Below, piece after piece: positions 43,641 to 51,336 of a stretch of DNA of 64,000 nt. The stretch is from JAIPDZ01 sp034522175. GTDB lineage: Bacteria; Desulfobacterota; DSM-4660; Desulfatiglandales; Desulfatiglandaceae. Position 1 is the stretch's first letter; each line of letters begins with the position of its first letter. The notes under the pieces are model-generated. The model was not told the DNA's origin. It worked only from the letters and a program-made list of their open reading frames with translations, and searched no databases. The position numbers and the translations under genes were made by a program. The stretch is taken from NCBI GenBank assembly GCA_034522175.1, contig JAXHLQ010000001.1, positions 2,108,001-2,172,000 on the forward strand. The letters run 5' to 3'.

Positions 43641-44048
43641 CTAATCCCGGCACCAGTTCTCAATTAACAGTCCGGGGACCCGTGAGAATTCATCCGTGTT
43701 TTTTGTGACCAGAATGAGCCCGGATGCCCTGGCCTGTCCGGCAATCATCATATCATACGGCCCTATGGGCCGACCCATATTATACAGTGCCGCTCGAATC
43801 CGGCCGAAATGATAAGCAGCCTCCTGATCAAAGGAAAGCACATCCAGTCGAGACACCATGGCCTCAATATCGGCCAGATTCCGTTCCACCTGTTCGGAAT
43901 GCTCTGCGCCGTACACCAATTCCCCCAACGTGACGGAAGAAATCGCCATCTGACCATGATGCCGCTGAAACCGTTTCCTGACCTGCAGGGGGCGGTTTTT
44001 CATGGTATAGATGACGATGTTGGTATCCAGCAGGTATTTGAGCATCAA
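43641..44048 (-). CDS. vapC: VapC ribonuclease toxin, copy 2
   Basis: 135 residues, differing from copy 1 at about a dozen positions; all PIN acidic residues are retained (KYLLDTNIVIYTMKNRP, SSVTLGELVYGAEHS, GPYDMMIAGQARAS). It ends NWCRD instead of the longer tail of copy 1. Overlaps VapB by four bases. Its upstream operator is also conserved, so the whole module was duplicated. Confidence 0.93.
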   Translation of the reverse strand: MMLKYLLDTNIVIYTMKNRPLQVRKRFQRHHGQMAISSVTLGELVYGAEHSEQVERNLADIEAMVSRLDVLSFDQEAAYHFGRIRAALYNMGRPIGPYDMMIAGQARASGLILVTKNTDEFSRVPGLLIENWCRD

Positions 44049-44287
44049 AGTGCCTCCCGAACTTGATCCTTCGGCTGCTGACGCTCTGGCATGAAATCAC
44101 TGGAAACCCCTGGTGATTCAAACCAGTCGTCCCAGGATTCGCCCGCCGGCACGATAATCCGCTTCCTGCCGACGGCCGTGATTTCAACGTCTTTGACAGA
44201 GTCGGGGAAGGCAATGGGCTTCGGCAGCCGGACCGCCTGGCTGCGATTGCTTTTGAAAACCTTTGTCCGAACGGAGTTCATAAGCAT
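44045..44287 (-). CDS. vapB: VapB antitoxin, copy 2
   Basis: 80 residues, nearly identical to copy 1 (VRTKVFKSNRSQAVRLPKPI, SWDDWFESPGVSSDF) with two extra N-terminal residues (MLM start). High similarity means cross-neutralisation with copy 1 VapC is possible. Confidence 0.92.
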   Translation of the reverse strand: MLMNSVRTKVFKSNRSQAVRLPKPIAFPDSVKDVEITAVGRKRIIVPAGESWDDWFESPGVSSDFMPERQQPKDQVREAL

Positions 44288-44377
44288 ACCTCCAAGGTTT
44301 ATTCGTGTCCATGGCCCCGGGTCTTGGGACCTTCGAAAAAGGTATCTGCTGCTACGTTAAATGATATGGGTTGAAAA

Positions 44378-44400
44378 GGGATATGTCAAGAGGATATCCC
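44378..44400 (-). promoter_or_regulatory. vapBC operator, copy 2
   Basis: GGGATAT-N9-ATATCCC, identical in layout to copy 1 and containing the minus-strand TTGACA. Similarity to copy 1 ends within a few bases after ATATCCCA, exactly where the truncated arsR sequence begins. Confidence 0.65.
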
Positions 44401-44716
44401 AGCTCCGGGTGTCCCGGAGAAGCGGTGCATCTGCGGGGATATCGTGGATGCGCTCCCCCTGGCCCAGTCCAGTGTGTCCCAGCATCTCAAGGTCCTCAAG
44501 GAGACCGGCTGGATACAGGGGGAGATCGACGGGCCCCGGATATGCTACTGCACCGTTAAGGGAATAACCGCATATTATCTGGCGCTCATGAAGCAAACCC
44601 TCCGTAGAGATCCGTGGGCCGACGGCGTTGCGCAGGGGAGGGCCGAGATGTCAACCCAAGATCTTGGAAAGAGCCGCATACGGGAGCGTCCAGAAGCGAG
44701 GGGGATGACACCATGA
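44400..44716 (+). pseudogene. ArsR-family regulator, 5'-truncated
   Basis: From about 44425 the frame reads KRCICGDIVDALPLAQSSVS then QHLKVLKETGWIQGEIDGPR plus ICYCTVKGITAYYLALM, the HTH and beta-wing of ArsR/SmtB regulators. The first about 35 residues are missing; the sequence instead joins the VapBC copy 2 upstream region. A GTG at 44444 could give a product lacking helices 1-2. ArsR-type genes commonly precede hgcA in methylators, so this was probably the hgc regulator. Confidence 0.7.
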
Positions 44717-44793
44717 AAGCTAAAGCAAACCGCCCGGTTATGCTGAAAACCGTGTCATTTCCGGGGGATCCATCATCCTCAGGCGGCTGCTGA
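44713..44793 (+). CDS. possible 26-residue leader ORF before hgcA
   Basis: MKAKANRPVMLKTVSFPGD through GGC then stop, with ATGA overlap to the arsR remnant and 21 bases before hgcA. Too short to assign; could be a coupled micro-ORF, a remnant, or chance. Confidence 0.2.
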   Translation: MKAKANRPVMLKTVSFPGDPSSSGGC

Positions 44794-44814
44794 CCCCGGG
44801 GAGGAGCGGCTCAG

Positions 44815-45873
44815 GTGAGCCCAAGCCTTGACCAGCCGTTTGTGACGGGCGTACGCCAAACCCCCGCGGGGCCAGTACCCCGGGTCGGCGCCACCCTGAC
44901 ACGGACCGACCGCTGGGGCAGCATCAAGGCCCGGTGGGGGGTGGGACGCATGCGGTTTACCGTGGATCCCGGACTCTATGCCCTCGGCACCCCCGATGAA
45001 AACGCGCCGGTGCTGGTGAGCGCCAATTACAAGATGAGCTTTGATCGGCTCCGTGAAGCCCTCCCCGGCCGCAATGCGTGGATACTGGTTTTGGACACCG
45101 ACGGCATCAATGTCTGGTGCGCGGCGGGTAAAGGGACCTTCGGCACCGGGGAACTCATCCAGCGCATCGCCTCGAGCGGCCTGTCCCGGGTGGTGGCCCA
45201 CCGGGAGGTCCTCCTGCCCCAGTTGGGCGCACCGGGGATTTCGGCCCATGAGGTCAGGAAGGACTCCGGGTTCAAGGTTATTTACGGCCCCATCAACGCC
45301 ACCGACCTGTCCGCCTTCTGGGATGCCGGTTTCATAGCCACTCCCCGGATGCGCAGGAAAACCTTCCACTTGAAAGAGCGAATCGTGCTCGTTCCGGTGG
45401 AACTGGTGAGCACGCTCAAATGGAGCCTCCTCATCCTCCCCCTCTTCTTTGTGGCAGGGGGTCTGGGCGGAGCCGCAGGCTTTTTAAACGGCGCGCTGAC
45501 GGACGGGGTCTCTGCGGTCGTCGGCCTTGTCGCCGCCATAGCGGCAGGCGCAGTTTTGACCCCCATGCTGCTGCCCTGGCTCCCGGGGCGCGCGTTTTCC
45601 CTGAAGGGCGCGCTAATGGGGATTATCACCGCGGCCGTTCTGGGGGCCTGGTGGACCGATGGCTTCACCAAGACGGGAAATTTCACCGAGACCGCGGCGT
45701 GGTTCGTGTTGATCCCTGCGGTCTCAGCCTATCTCGCCATGAATTTCACCGGGGCCTCCACCTATACCTCCCTGTCCGGGGTGAAAAAGGAGATGAGATG
45801 GGCGCTTCCTCTCGAGGTTGCCGGCGCTGTGGCCGGCGTCGTCCTGTGGTTGTATGCCCTGTTTGCTGCATAG
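44815..45873 (+). CDS. hgcA: mercury methylation corrinoid protein HgcA
   Basis: 352 residues from a GTG preceded by GGGGAGGAG. The corrinoid-binding CFeSP-like domain covers about 1-190 (TPAGPVPRVGATL, YALGTPDENAPVLVSANYKM). The HgcA signature NVWCAAGKGTFGT is at 99-111, with Cys102 as the expected cobalt ligand. Five hydrophobic helices follow (about 203-350), with NFTGASTYTSLSGVKKEMRW. HgcA transfers a methyl group to Hg(II), giving methylmercury, together with HgcB encoded 12 bases downstream. All hallmark features are present, so the gene appears functional. Confidence 0.97.
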   Translation: MSPSLDQPFVTGVRQTPAGPVPRVGATLTRTDRWGSIKARWGVGRMRFTVDPGLYALGTPDENAPVLVSANYKMSFDRLREALPGRNAWILVLDTDGINVWCAAGKGTFGTGELIQRIASSGLSRVVAHREVLLPQLGAPGISAHEVRKDSGFKVIYGPINATDLSAFWDAGFIATPRMRRKTFHLKERIVLVPVELVSTLKWSLLILPLFFVAGGLGGAAGFLNGALTDGVSAVVGLVAAIAAGAVLTPMLLPWLPGRAFSLKGALMGIITAAVLGAWWTDGFTKTGNFTETAAWFVLIPAVSAYLAMNFTGASTYTSLSGVKKEMRWALPLEVAGAVAGVVLWLYALFAA

Positions 45874-45885
45874 AGAAATGGACCT

Positions 45886-46233
45886 ATGGAAAAGTTTGTC
45901 TATCTCAAGGATGTGGTCAGCCTGACACTTGATCCGGAGAAATGCATCGGGTGTGGCATGTGCACGGTGGTCTGTCCCCATGGTGTTTTCCGTATGAACA
46001 ACGGGCTCGCCGGGATTTTTCAAAAAGATCTCTGCATGGAGTGCGGGGCCTGTTCCCGCAACTGCCCCACCCAGGCGGTGAGCGTCCAGAGCGGCGTGGG
46101 GTGTGCTGCGGCCGTCGTCAATACCGCCCTGGGCCGTGACGCATCGTCCTGTTGCTGTGTGATTGAAACGGAAAACGGCCCACCCGCAGGTGACCAGCGA
46201 AAGCGGTCTGCCGACCGCACCGGCTGCTGTTAG
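45886..46233 (+). CDS. hgcB: mercury methylation ferredoxin HgcB
   Basis: 115 residues. Two [4Fe-4S] motifs CIGCGMCTVVC (20-30) and CMECGACSRNC (50-60), then the HgcB-specific GVGCAAAVVNTALGR with conserved Cys73, and the vicinal Cys pair at the very C-terminus (114-115). An extra CCC run sits at 89-91. HgcB is thought to reduce the HgcA corrinoid and may hand Hg(II) to it through its Cys pairs. Co-transcribed with hgcA. Confidence 0.96.
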   Translation: MEKFVYLKDVVSLTLDPEKCIGCGMCTVVCPHGVFRMNNGLAGIFQKDLCMECGACSRNCPTQAVSVQSGVGCAAAVVNTALGRDASSCCCVIETENGPPAGDQRKRSADRTGCC

Positions 46234-46278
46234 CCGGATCCGGGGTCTCCGCCGGCGGCCGGATGCTGCCCCCCCGGC

Positions 46279-47346
46279 TCACCCGATACCCCGTATCTTG
46301 GCCATGAACGCCATCTGCCCGGCGGTGCTCTCGGGCGGGATGCGGCGTTGTGACTCGGGTTTGGGCATCAATTCGATGGCCGCTTCGGGGCAGGTTATCA
46401 CGCACAGGCCGCACCCGATACAGCGATCCAGATTGATCGCTGCCGTGCCGTCGGCGTCCATGGCCACGGCCCCCATCTGGCACCGCTCCAGGCAGGTCTC
46501 GCACCCGGCGCACAGGTCCCGGTCCACCTCGGCAAAATAGTTGGAGAAGACCATTTCAGCGGGTTTGGGATGGCGGTTGAGGGCGCTCAGGACCCCGCAG
46601 CAGTCTCCGCAGCAGTTGCACATGCCGCCGGGGTTTTGCGCCGTGGCCGGCTGGGTCACCAGGCCCGCCTCCTGGGCCTCTGTCAGGATCCGTATGGCCT
46701 CATCCACGTCGATCTCCCGTCCCATCTGCCGGTCCAGATAATACTGCCCCATGGACCCGAACATGAAACAGGCCTCGAGGGGCTTGTCGCATCCTCGGCC
46801 CACCAGCTGTTTCTGTTTTCTGCAGATGCAGTCGGTAACCACGATCTTGCCGGCTTTCCGGAGTATTTCGGCGGCGTCTTCATAGGCGGCCACCTGGTGT
46901 GCCACCGATACCGTGCGCTGCACCGGGACCGTACGTAAAAATGCCGGAGCCGCCGTGGCGATGGCCTCGTGGAATCGTTCTTCAATATAGGTTTCCACCC
47001 GATCCGCCATTGACGGATCCAGGCTTTTGACCTGAAACTCAAAGAGGCCGTGGACAAACGGAATGGCCCCGTATTTGAGCGTATCTTCTTTCTTCAGCCG
47101 AAACACGAGCCCTTTTGTGTACATCCGGTTCAGCTGTTCGGCCACCTCATCGGGCGGTCGATCGATACGTTCCGCCACGGCTGCCGGCGTCTCGAGCCGG
47201 GGCGTCAGATGGAGAAACATCCGGGCATCCTCCGGTGTAAAAAGGGATTTGAGGATCTCCAGCTCGATGCCCGAATCCGTGGCCGGGAAACCGAGTGAAT
47301 ATCGATCAAGCCGCTGCTGCAGTTTTCTGTAGATGTCGTCTGGCAT
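46279..47346 (-). CDS. 4Fe-4S ferredoxin-type protein with N-terminal HTH-like domain
   Basis: 355 residues from MPDDIYRKLQ (AGGAGG upstream). An N-terminal winged-helix-like region (TPAAVAERIDRPPDEVAEQL) is followed by VTDCICRKQKQLVGRGCDKP, NPGGMCNCCGDCCGVL, and two ferredoxin clusters CAGCETCLERC and CIGCGLCVITC. Common in Desulfobacterota, probably an electron-transfer or Fe-S sensing protein. Convergent with hgcB, 45 bases away. A 20-base perfect palindrome sits directly upstream of its RBS. Confidence 0.82.
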   Translation of the reverse strand: MPDDIYRKLQQRLDRYSLGFPATDSGIELEILKSLFTPEDARMFLHLTPRLETPAAVAERIDRPPDEVAEQLNRMYTKGLVFRLKKEDTLKYGAIPFVHGLFEFQVKSLDPSMADRVETYIEERFHEAIATAAPAFLRTVPVQRTVSVAHQVAAYEDAAEILRKAGKIVVTDCICRKQKQLVGRGCDKPLEACFMFGSMGQYYLDRQMGREIDVDEAIRILTEAQEAGLVTQPATAQNPGGMCNCCGDCCGVLSALNRHPKPAEMVFSNYFAEVDRDLCAGCETCLERCQMGAVAMDADGTAAINLDRCIGCGLCVITCPEAAIELMPKPESQRRIPPESTAGQMAFMAKIRGIG

Positions 47347-47357
47347 GGTCACCTCCT

Positions 47358-47377
47358 GAGACCTTTGCAAAGGTCTC
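47358..47377 (-). promoter_or_regulatory. 20-bp perfect palindrome upstream of the Fe-S gene
   Basis: GAGACCTTTGCAAAGGTCTC is fully self-complementary and immediately precedes the Shine-Dalgarno (CCTCCT on the plus strand at 47352-47357). A second palindrome CCTAATTTAGG follows at 47380-47390. Either an operator or an RNA hairpin controlling translation. Confidence 0.55.
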
Positions 47378-47390
47378 GTCCTAATTTAGG

Positions 47391-47796
47391 AACCTTATCG
47401 ACCTGTAGGCCGACCGGTCCATTTCATTATTGCACGTCTTCAAAGGCTTCGGCGCTCGGGTCTGTTACTCCAGAACATGGATGTTTTTTTCGCGGCACAT
47501 CTCTTTGAGGATCTCGGGTCCGGCCAGGTCCGCTCGTTTGTCCTTCATGTTGATGCCTTCTCGTTTTTTAGATGCTTGCATGCTGTGTCTATACCCGGTT
47601 CGTCGTGTACGTCAAGACAGAAATCATACCCGGCGTCCCCGCCCGTGCGATCGTCTTCATTTTCCGCGATGGTGTCCCCGAGAATCACCGTTGACAAGAC
47701 GGGGCCGCTGCGACACAATCCATCAAACAACAAAACTGAGACGAGATTGCCGGACCTTAAAAGACATGGACACCATAAGTGCCGGGAGGGAGAGAT
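47391..47796. other. gene-poor region
   Basis: About 400 bases. Only a 27-codon minus-strand frame (MKDKRADLAGPEILKEMCRE.., ending near 47470) stands out; it may be the remnant of a larger gene. No clear promoter palindrome besides those next to 47.38 kb. Confidence 0.3.
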
Positions 47797-48462
47797 ATGG
47801 AGGTTGAAACCGCAGTAAGAGAAAGACGGAGTATCCGCCGGTTCAAACCGGATACGGTGCCGCAGGAGACCCTCCGGGAGATCCTGGAAGCGGCCCGCTG
47901 GTCCCCATCGTGGGGCAATACCCAGCCCTGCGAGCTCTACGTGGTCACCGGGGAAACTCTCGCGGAATTCAAAAAGGTCAACCGGCAGAAATGCATCGAT
48001 GGGGAGCCCCCTTCATCCGAGATCCCCATGCCGGAGGTATGGCCGGATGTCCTTAAGAGGCGGTACGTGGATGTAGGGAAAAGCGTGCTCACCTCTCTGT
48101 CCATCGCCAGGAAGGACGTGGAAGGCCGCAATCAATATTACGCGGACATGTTCAACCTCTTCGACGCTCCGGCTATGATCCTGGTCTGCCTTGAAAGGGA
48201 TTTGTCTATTGAGTATGCCATGCTGGATGTGGGGCTCGTCACGCAGACCGTCTGCCTCCTCGCCCACGAAAGGGGCCTGGGCACCTGCATCCTGGCGGCA
48301 TCTGTTCGATACCCATGGATCCTGAGAGATATCCTGCCGATTCCTGAAGACCGGGTGATCGTGATCGGCATGGCCATGGGATACCCGGACGGCTCTTCGC
48401 CGGCCAACCATTTCGAACGTAAGCGCGCCGAACTGGATGAGTGGGTCACCTGGATCAGTTAG
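47797..48462 (+). CDS. nitroreductase-family FMN oxidoreductase
   Basis: 221 residues from MEVETAVRER (GGGAGGGAGA upstream). The FMN-binding start RRSIRRFKPDTVPQE and SPSWGNTQPCELYVV, then the C-terminal GLVTQTVCLLAHERGLGTCI and VIGMAMGYPDG, are typical. Reduces nitro groups, quinones or similar with NAD(P)H. Intact. Substrate unknown; proximity to hgcAB may be coincidental. Confidence 0.88.
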   Translation: MEVETAVRERRSIRRFKPDTVPQETLREILEAARWSPSWGNTQPCELYVVTGETLAEFKKVNRQKCIDGEPPSSEIPMPEVWPDVLKRRYVDVGKSVLTSLSIARKDVEGRNQYYADMFNLFDAPAMILVCLERDLSIEYAMLDVGLVTQTVCLLAHERGLGTCILAASVRYPWILRDILPIPEDRVIVIGMAMGYPDGSSPANHFERKRAELDEWVTWIS

Positions 48463-48465
48463 CCT

Positions 48466-48719
48466 CTACTGAAGCAGCACCTTTTTCATTCGGGTGTACT
48501 CTTCTTCGGTGATGTCGCCCTTTGCAAAGCGCTGTTTGGCGATCTCGAGAGAATCGTGCATGTCCCGGTATGGCGTGTGGTTACCGGAACCCAACGAACG
48601 CGTCACCCGGATTCCGACATAAATCAGCCCGGCAATGAGCAGCCCCCAAACCAGTAGGGAGAGCAACCCGCCTGGGAAAAAACCCATAGTTGAAAAAAGG
48701 GAAAGGTGCAGCCGCCCAT
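48466..48719 (-). CDS. SHOCT-domain small membrane protein (probable frameshift near start)
   Basis: The C-terminal SHOCT motif is IAKQRFAKGDITEEEYTRMK; before it lies one helix LLSLLVWGLLIAGLIYVGIR. The ATG at 48687 (MGFFPGG) has no RBS. The ATG at 48719 has a perfect GGAGGT and gives MGGCTFPFF before a run of six A (48692-48697, plus strand) shifts the frame, so I extend to 48719. Lies in the operon behind the Spy/ZraP-like gene, probably part of the ZraSR envelope response. Confidence 0.7.
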
Positions 48720-48787
48720 GTGGTGTTACCTCCTTTAGAAAATGTCCGGGAAGGGGCTCACCCCCTCCCCGGATCGGTTGGTGGATT

Positions 48788-49204
48788 CTACCAGGAGCAT
48801 GGACCTGCGCCCCGTCGTCCGTACCCGTAGCAGTAAGCGTTTCCGGGTCCCGGCCCATACCCCCGCTTCGAATACCCGTAATCAGGGGCCTTGGCCCGAA
48901 GCTGTTCTCTCAGACCGGCGATTTCACCGGCCAGCTCTCCCGCCCGTTTGGGATCGGGGTTGTCGTTGGCCATCAAGGCGCCATATTCGGCCTGTTTGGC
49001 AGCCAGTTCCTTGCGGATGCCAGCGGTATCCGCCGCATATTTCTCATATTCGGCTTTCCGCTCATTGTCTATTCGGGGGGTTTCCCCGGCAACCCATCCG
49101 CCGCCTCGCGGCCCACCGCAACTGCCGCCCCAGAAGGCCATTCCCTGGGAGGCGAAAAGTCCCAGGCTCACCAGTGTCACCGTTGCAATCAATAGCTTTT
49201 TCAT
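48788..49204 (-). CDS. ZraP/Spy-like periplasmic stress protein
   Basis: About 138 residues, start at 49204 after GAAAGGAG. Signal peptide MKKLLIATVTLVSLGLFASQ, then Gly-rich FWGGSCGGPRGGGW, a long charged helical region (EYEKYAADTAGIRKELAAKQ, PDPKRAGELAGEIAGLREQL) and a Gly/Tyr tail with Cys. This layout matches zinc-resistance-associated ZraP chaperones that also restrain ZraS. A sigma-54 promoter lies 80 bases upstream, and kinase/regulator genes are divergent. Confidence 0.8.
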   Translation of the reverse strand: MKKLLIATVTLVSLGLFASQGMAFWGGSCGGPRGGGWVAGETPRIDNERKAEYEKYAADTAGIRKELAAKQAEYGALMANDNPDPKRAGELAGEIAGLREQLRAKAPDYGYSKRGYGPGPGNAYCYGYGRRGAGPCSW

Positions 49205-49283
49205 CTTGGTCTCCTTTCTACCTGTGTGGTTATGGTTTTTCAGGAAGTTCACCGTCAACTTCCTCTTGGTTGACCTCTTGATA

Positions 49284-49300
49284 GAGCAAGGGGCGTGCCA
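49284..49300 (-). promoter_or_regulatory. sigma-54 promoter of the zraP-like operon
   Basis: On the minus strand TGGCAC-GCCCC-TTGCTC (49300-49284): invariant GG and GC at the right spacing, near-perfect consensus. It points at the ZraP-like gene (start 49204), and the sigma-54 activator ZraR is encoded nearby. Confidence 0.82.
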
Positions 49301-49391
49301 AACGCGGAGCGATGTTTTAAGTAGCTGAACTAACTGATTAAAATGTTTTCTCGGAAAAAGCGGGCCTTTTTAGAGGTTGCAATCGAACCCT

Positions 49392-49455
49392 AAGATGTAT
49401 ACCTTTTGACCAGTTGACCGGCGAATAAATCCAACCGAAGTGTATACTTTGGACC
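49392..49455. promoter_or_regulatory. two enhancer-like TGTATAC sites (candidate ZraR binding)
   Basis: AAGATGTATACCTTTTGACC (49392-49411) and GAAGTGTATACTTTGGACC (49438-49456 or so) are near-identical direct repeats centred 45 bases apart. They lie 95-170 bases upstream of the sigma-54 promoter and also upstream of the kinase gene, a typical place for a bacterial enhancer-binding protein. Confidence 0.6.
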
Positions 49456-49508
49456 CATTGAGACCCAAACACATGCCCGACACCCGCCGACTGAACGGGT
49501 AAACGCCA

Positions 49509-51327
49509 TGAAAAAGCCCAGTGTACAGACCCGGCACATCCCATCACGGAGGAGGCATTCCTTTCGGGCCCATATCCCCCCTGGATGATCATCGGTTCGG
49601 CGGTCATACTTCTCGGGATCGTCCTGGTCCTCGCTGTTCGAAATATTCATCGCGAAACGCACCACATGTCCAAAATACTCAGCGAAAAGGGCGCCGTCCT
49701 GATCAAATCCTTTGAGGCCGGAACCCGAACCGGCATGATGAGCATGATGTGGGGGGGCAATCAGGTGCAGACGCTCTTGGAAGCGGTCTCCCAACAGCCC
49801 GGAATTCTGTATCTCGCCGTGACCGGTCAAAATGGCGAGATCAAGGCGCACAGCGATCCCAAGCGGATCGGTGAGCAGTTGATCAATGCTGAAAACATCC
49901 AAGAGATGAACCCGACCGATAAAGAAAAGTGGCGATTGATGGGCGGTCCGCGAGGAGAGAAATCATTCTTGGTTTACAGGAATTTCCGACCCTTGAATAC
50001 AACAGCACCGTACGGCCAAGGGGCACCTGGTCGTGGTCATCATCCCCACATGCGCGGGGGACGTCACCCGTCCTGGTGTTTTCCATCCAATGAGACCGGC
50101 GAAGAACCGATCATATTCGTGGGCCTGGATGTGGAGCCATTCGAGTCGGCCCGGCGCGAGGATATTCGAAACACCATCGTCCTTTCATCCATCCTTCTCC
50201 TTCTGGGACTGGCCGGGTTTTTGTTCCTCCTCGTGGCCCAGCGGTACGGGGCCACCCGTCGGGAACTGCAGGATACCAGCGCCTTTTTCGAAAAGCTGGT
50301 GACCCATCTCCCGGCCGGGCTGGTGGCCACGGATGCCCGCCACTCCATCTCCTTTTGTAATGAGGCAGCGGAAAGGCTCCTCGGGAAGACCGCTTCGGCG
50401 CTTCAGGGAAAGCATTTAAAAGCGGCCCTCGACCCCCGGCTGTTCCTGCTTCTTGAACGGGTGGCCGAGGGAGGCACCATCATCGAAGAAGAGATGGAAC
50501 TGAATCTAAACGACCGGCACAGCGTTCCCGTCCGTCTGAGCGCCGCACGAATCGTCAATGAGGAAGGGATTTTTGTGGGGAGCATCCTGATTCTGCGCGA
50601 TGTAAAGGAAGTGCGGCTGCTTCAGGAACAGATCCGCAGGAAGGAGAAACTGGCGGCCGTGGGCGAGCTCGCCGCCGGCATCGCCCACGAGATCCGCAAT
50701 CCCTTAAGCTCCATCAAAGGGATGGCCTCGTATTTCAAAGCCAAATATGCAAATGAAACCGATGACCGGGAAGCGGCCGAGGTCATGGTGGAGGAGGTGG
50801 ACCGGCTCAACCGGGTCATCAGCGAGTTACTCGAATTCGCCCGGCCGTCGCAGCTTTCGCTCAAATCCACGGACCTCAACGAGGTCGTGACCCATTCGCT
50901 GCGCCTCATCGAACAGGATGTCAAGCAGAAGGCTATTCAGGTAATCCGGGATGAGGCGGAACATCTGCCGCCCGTAACGCTGGACGCGGACCGCTTCACC
51001 CAGTGCCTCCTGAACCTTTATCTGAACAGCATCCAGGCCATGGCGCAGGGGGGTTCCCTGTTCATCCGCACCGCCTTCGATCCGGAGACGCGGACCTTCA
51101 CCATTGAAGTGGAAGATACCGGAGCGGGAATCGATCCGGCGAATGTATCCAAAATCTTTGACCCTTACTTCACCACCAAGGGCACCGGCACGGGCCTAGG
51201 CCTGGCCATCGTGCATAAAATCATCGAGGCCCACAACGGCACCATCAAGGTGAGGAGCACACCGGGCAAGGGCACGGTCTTCACCCTGATGCTTCCCGGA
51301 ACCCTGACAGATGAGGGGCCGCAATAG
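49509..51327 (+). CDS. ZraS/HydH-like sensor histidine kinase (one frameshift near start)
   Basis: Start ATG at 49509 (MKKPSVQTRHIPSRRRHSFR). One base is missing in the six-C run 49576-49581, after which WMIIGSAVILLGIVLVLAV resumes. Order: TM1, periplasmic sensor (about 50-195, with a Gly/His/Pro-rich metal-binding-like loop), TM2 (LSSILLLLGLAGFLFLLVA), a PAS domain (EKLVTHLPAGLVATDARHSI), then H-box ELAAGIAHEIRNPLSSIKGM and ATPase motifs NLYLNSIQAMA, VEDTGAGIDPANVSKIFDPY, GTGLGLAIVHKI. Overlapping function with the ZraP-like protein. Confidence 0.85.
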
Positions 51328-51336
51328 GAGAGTGTT

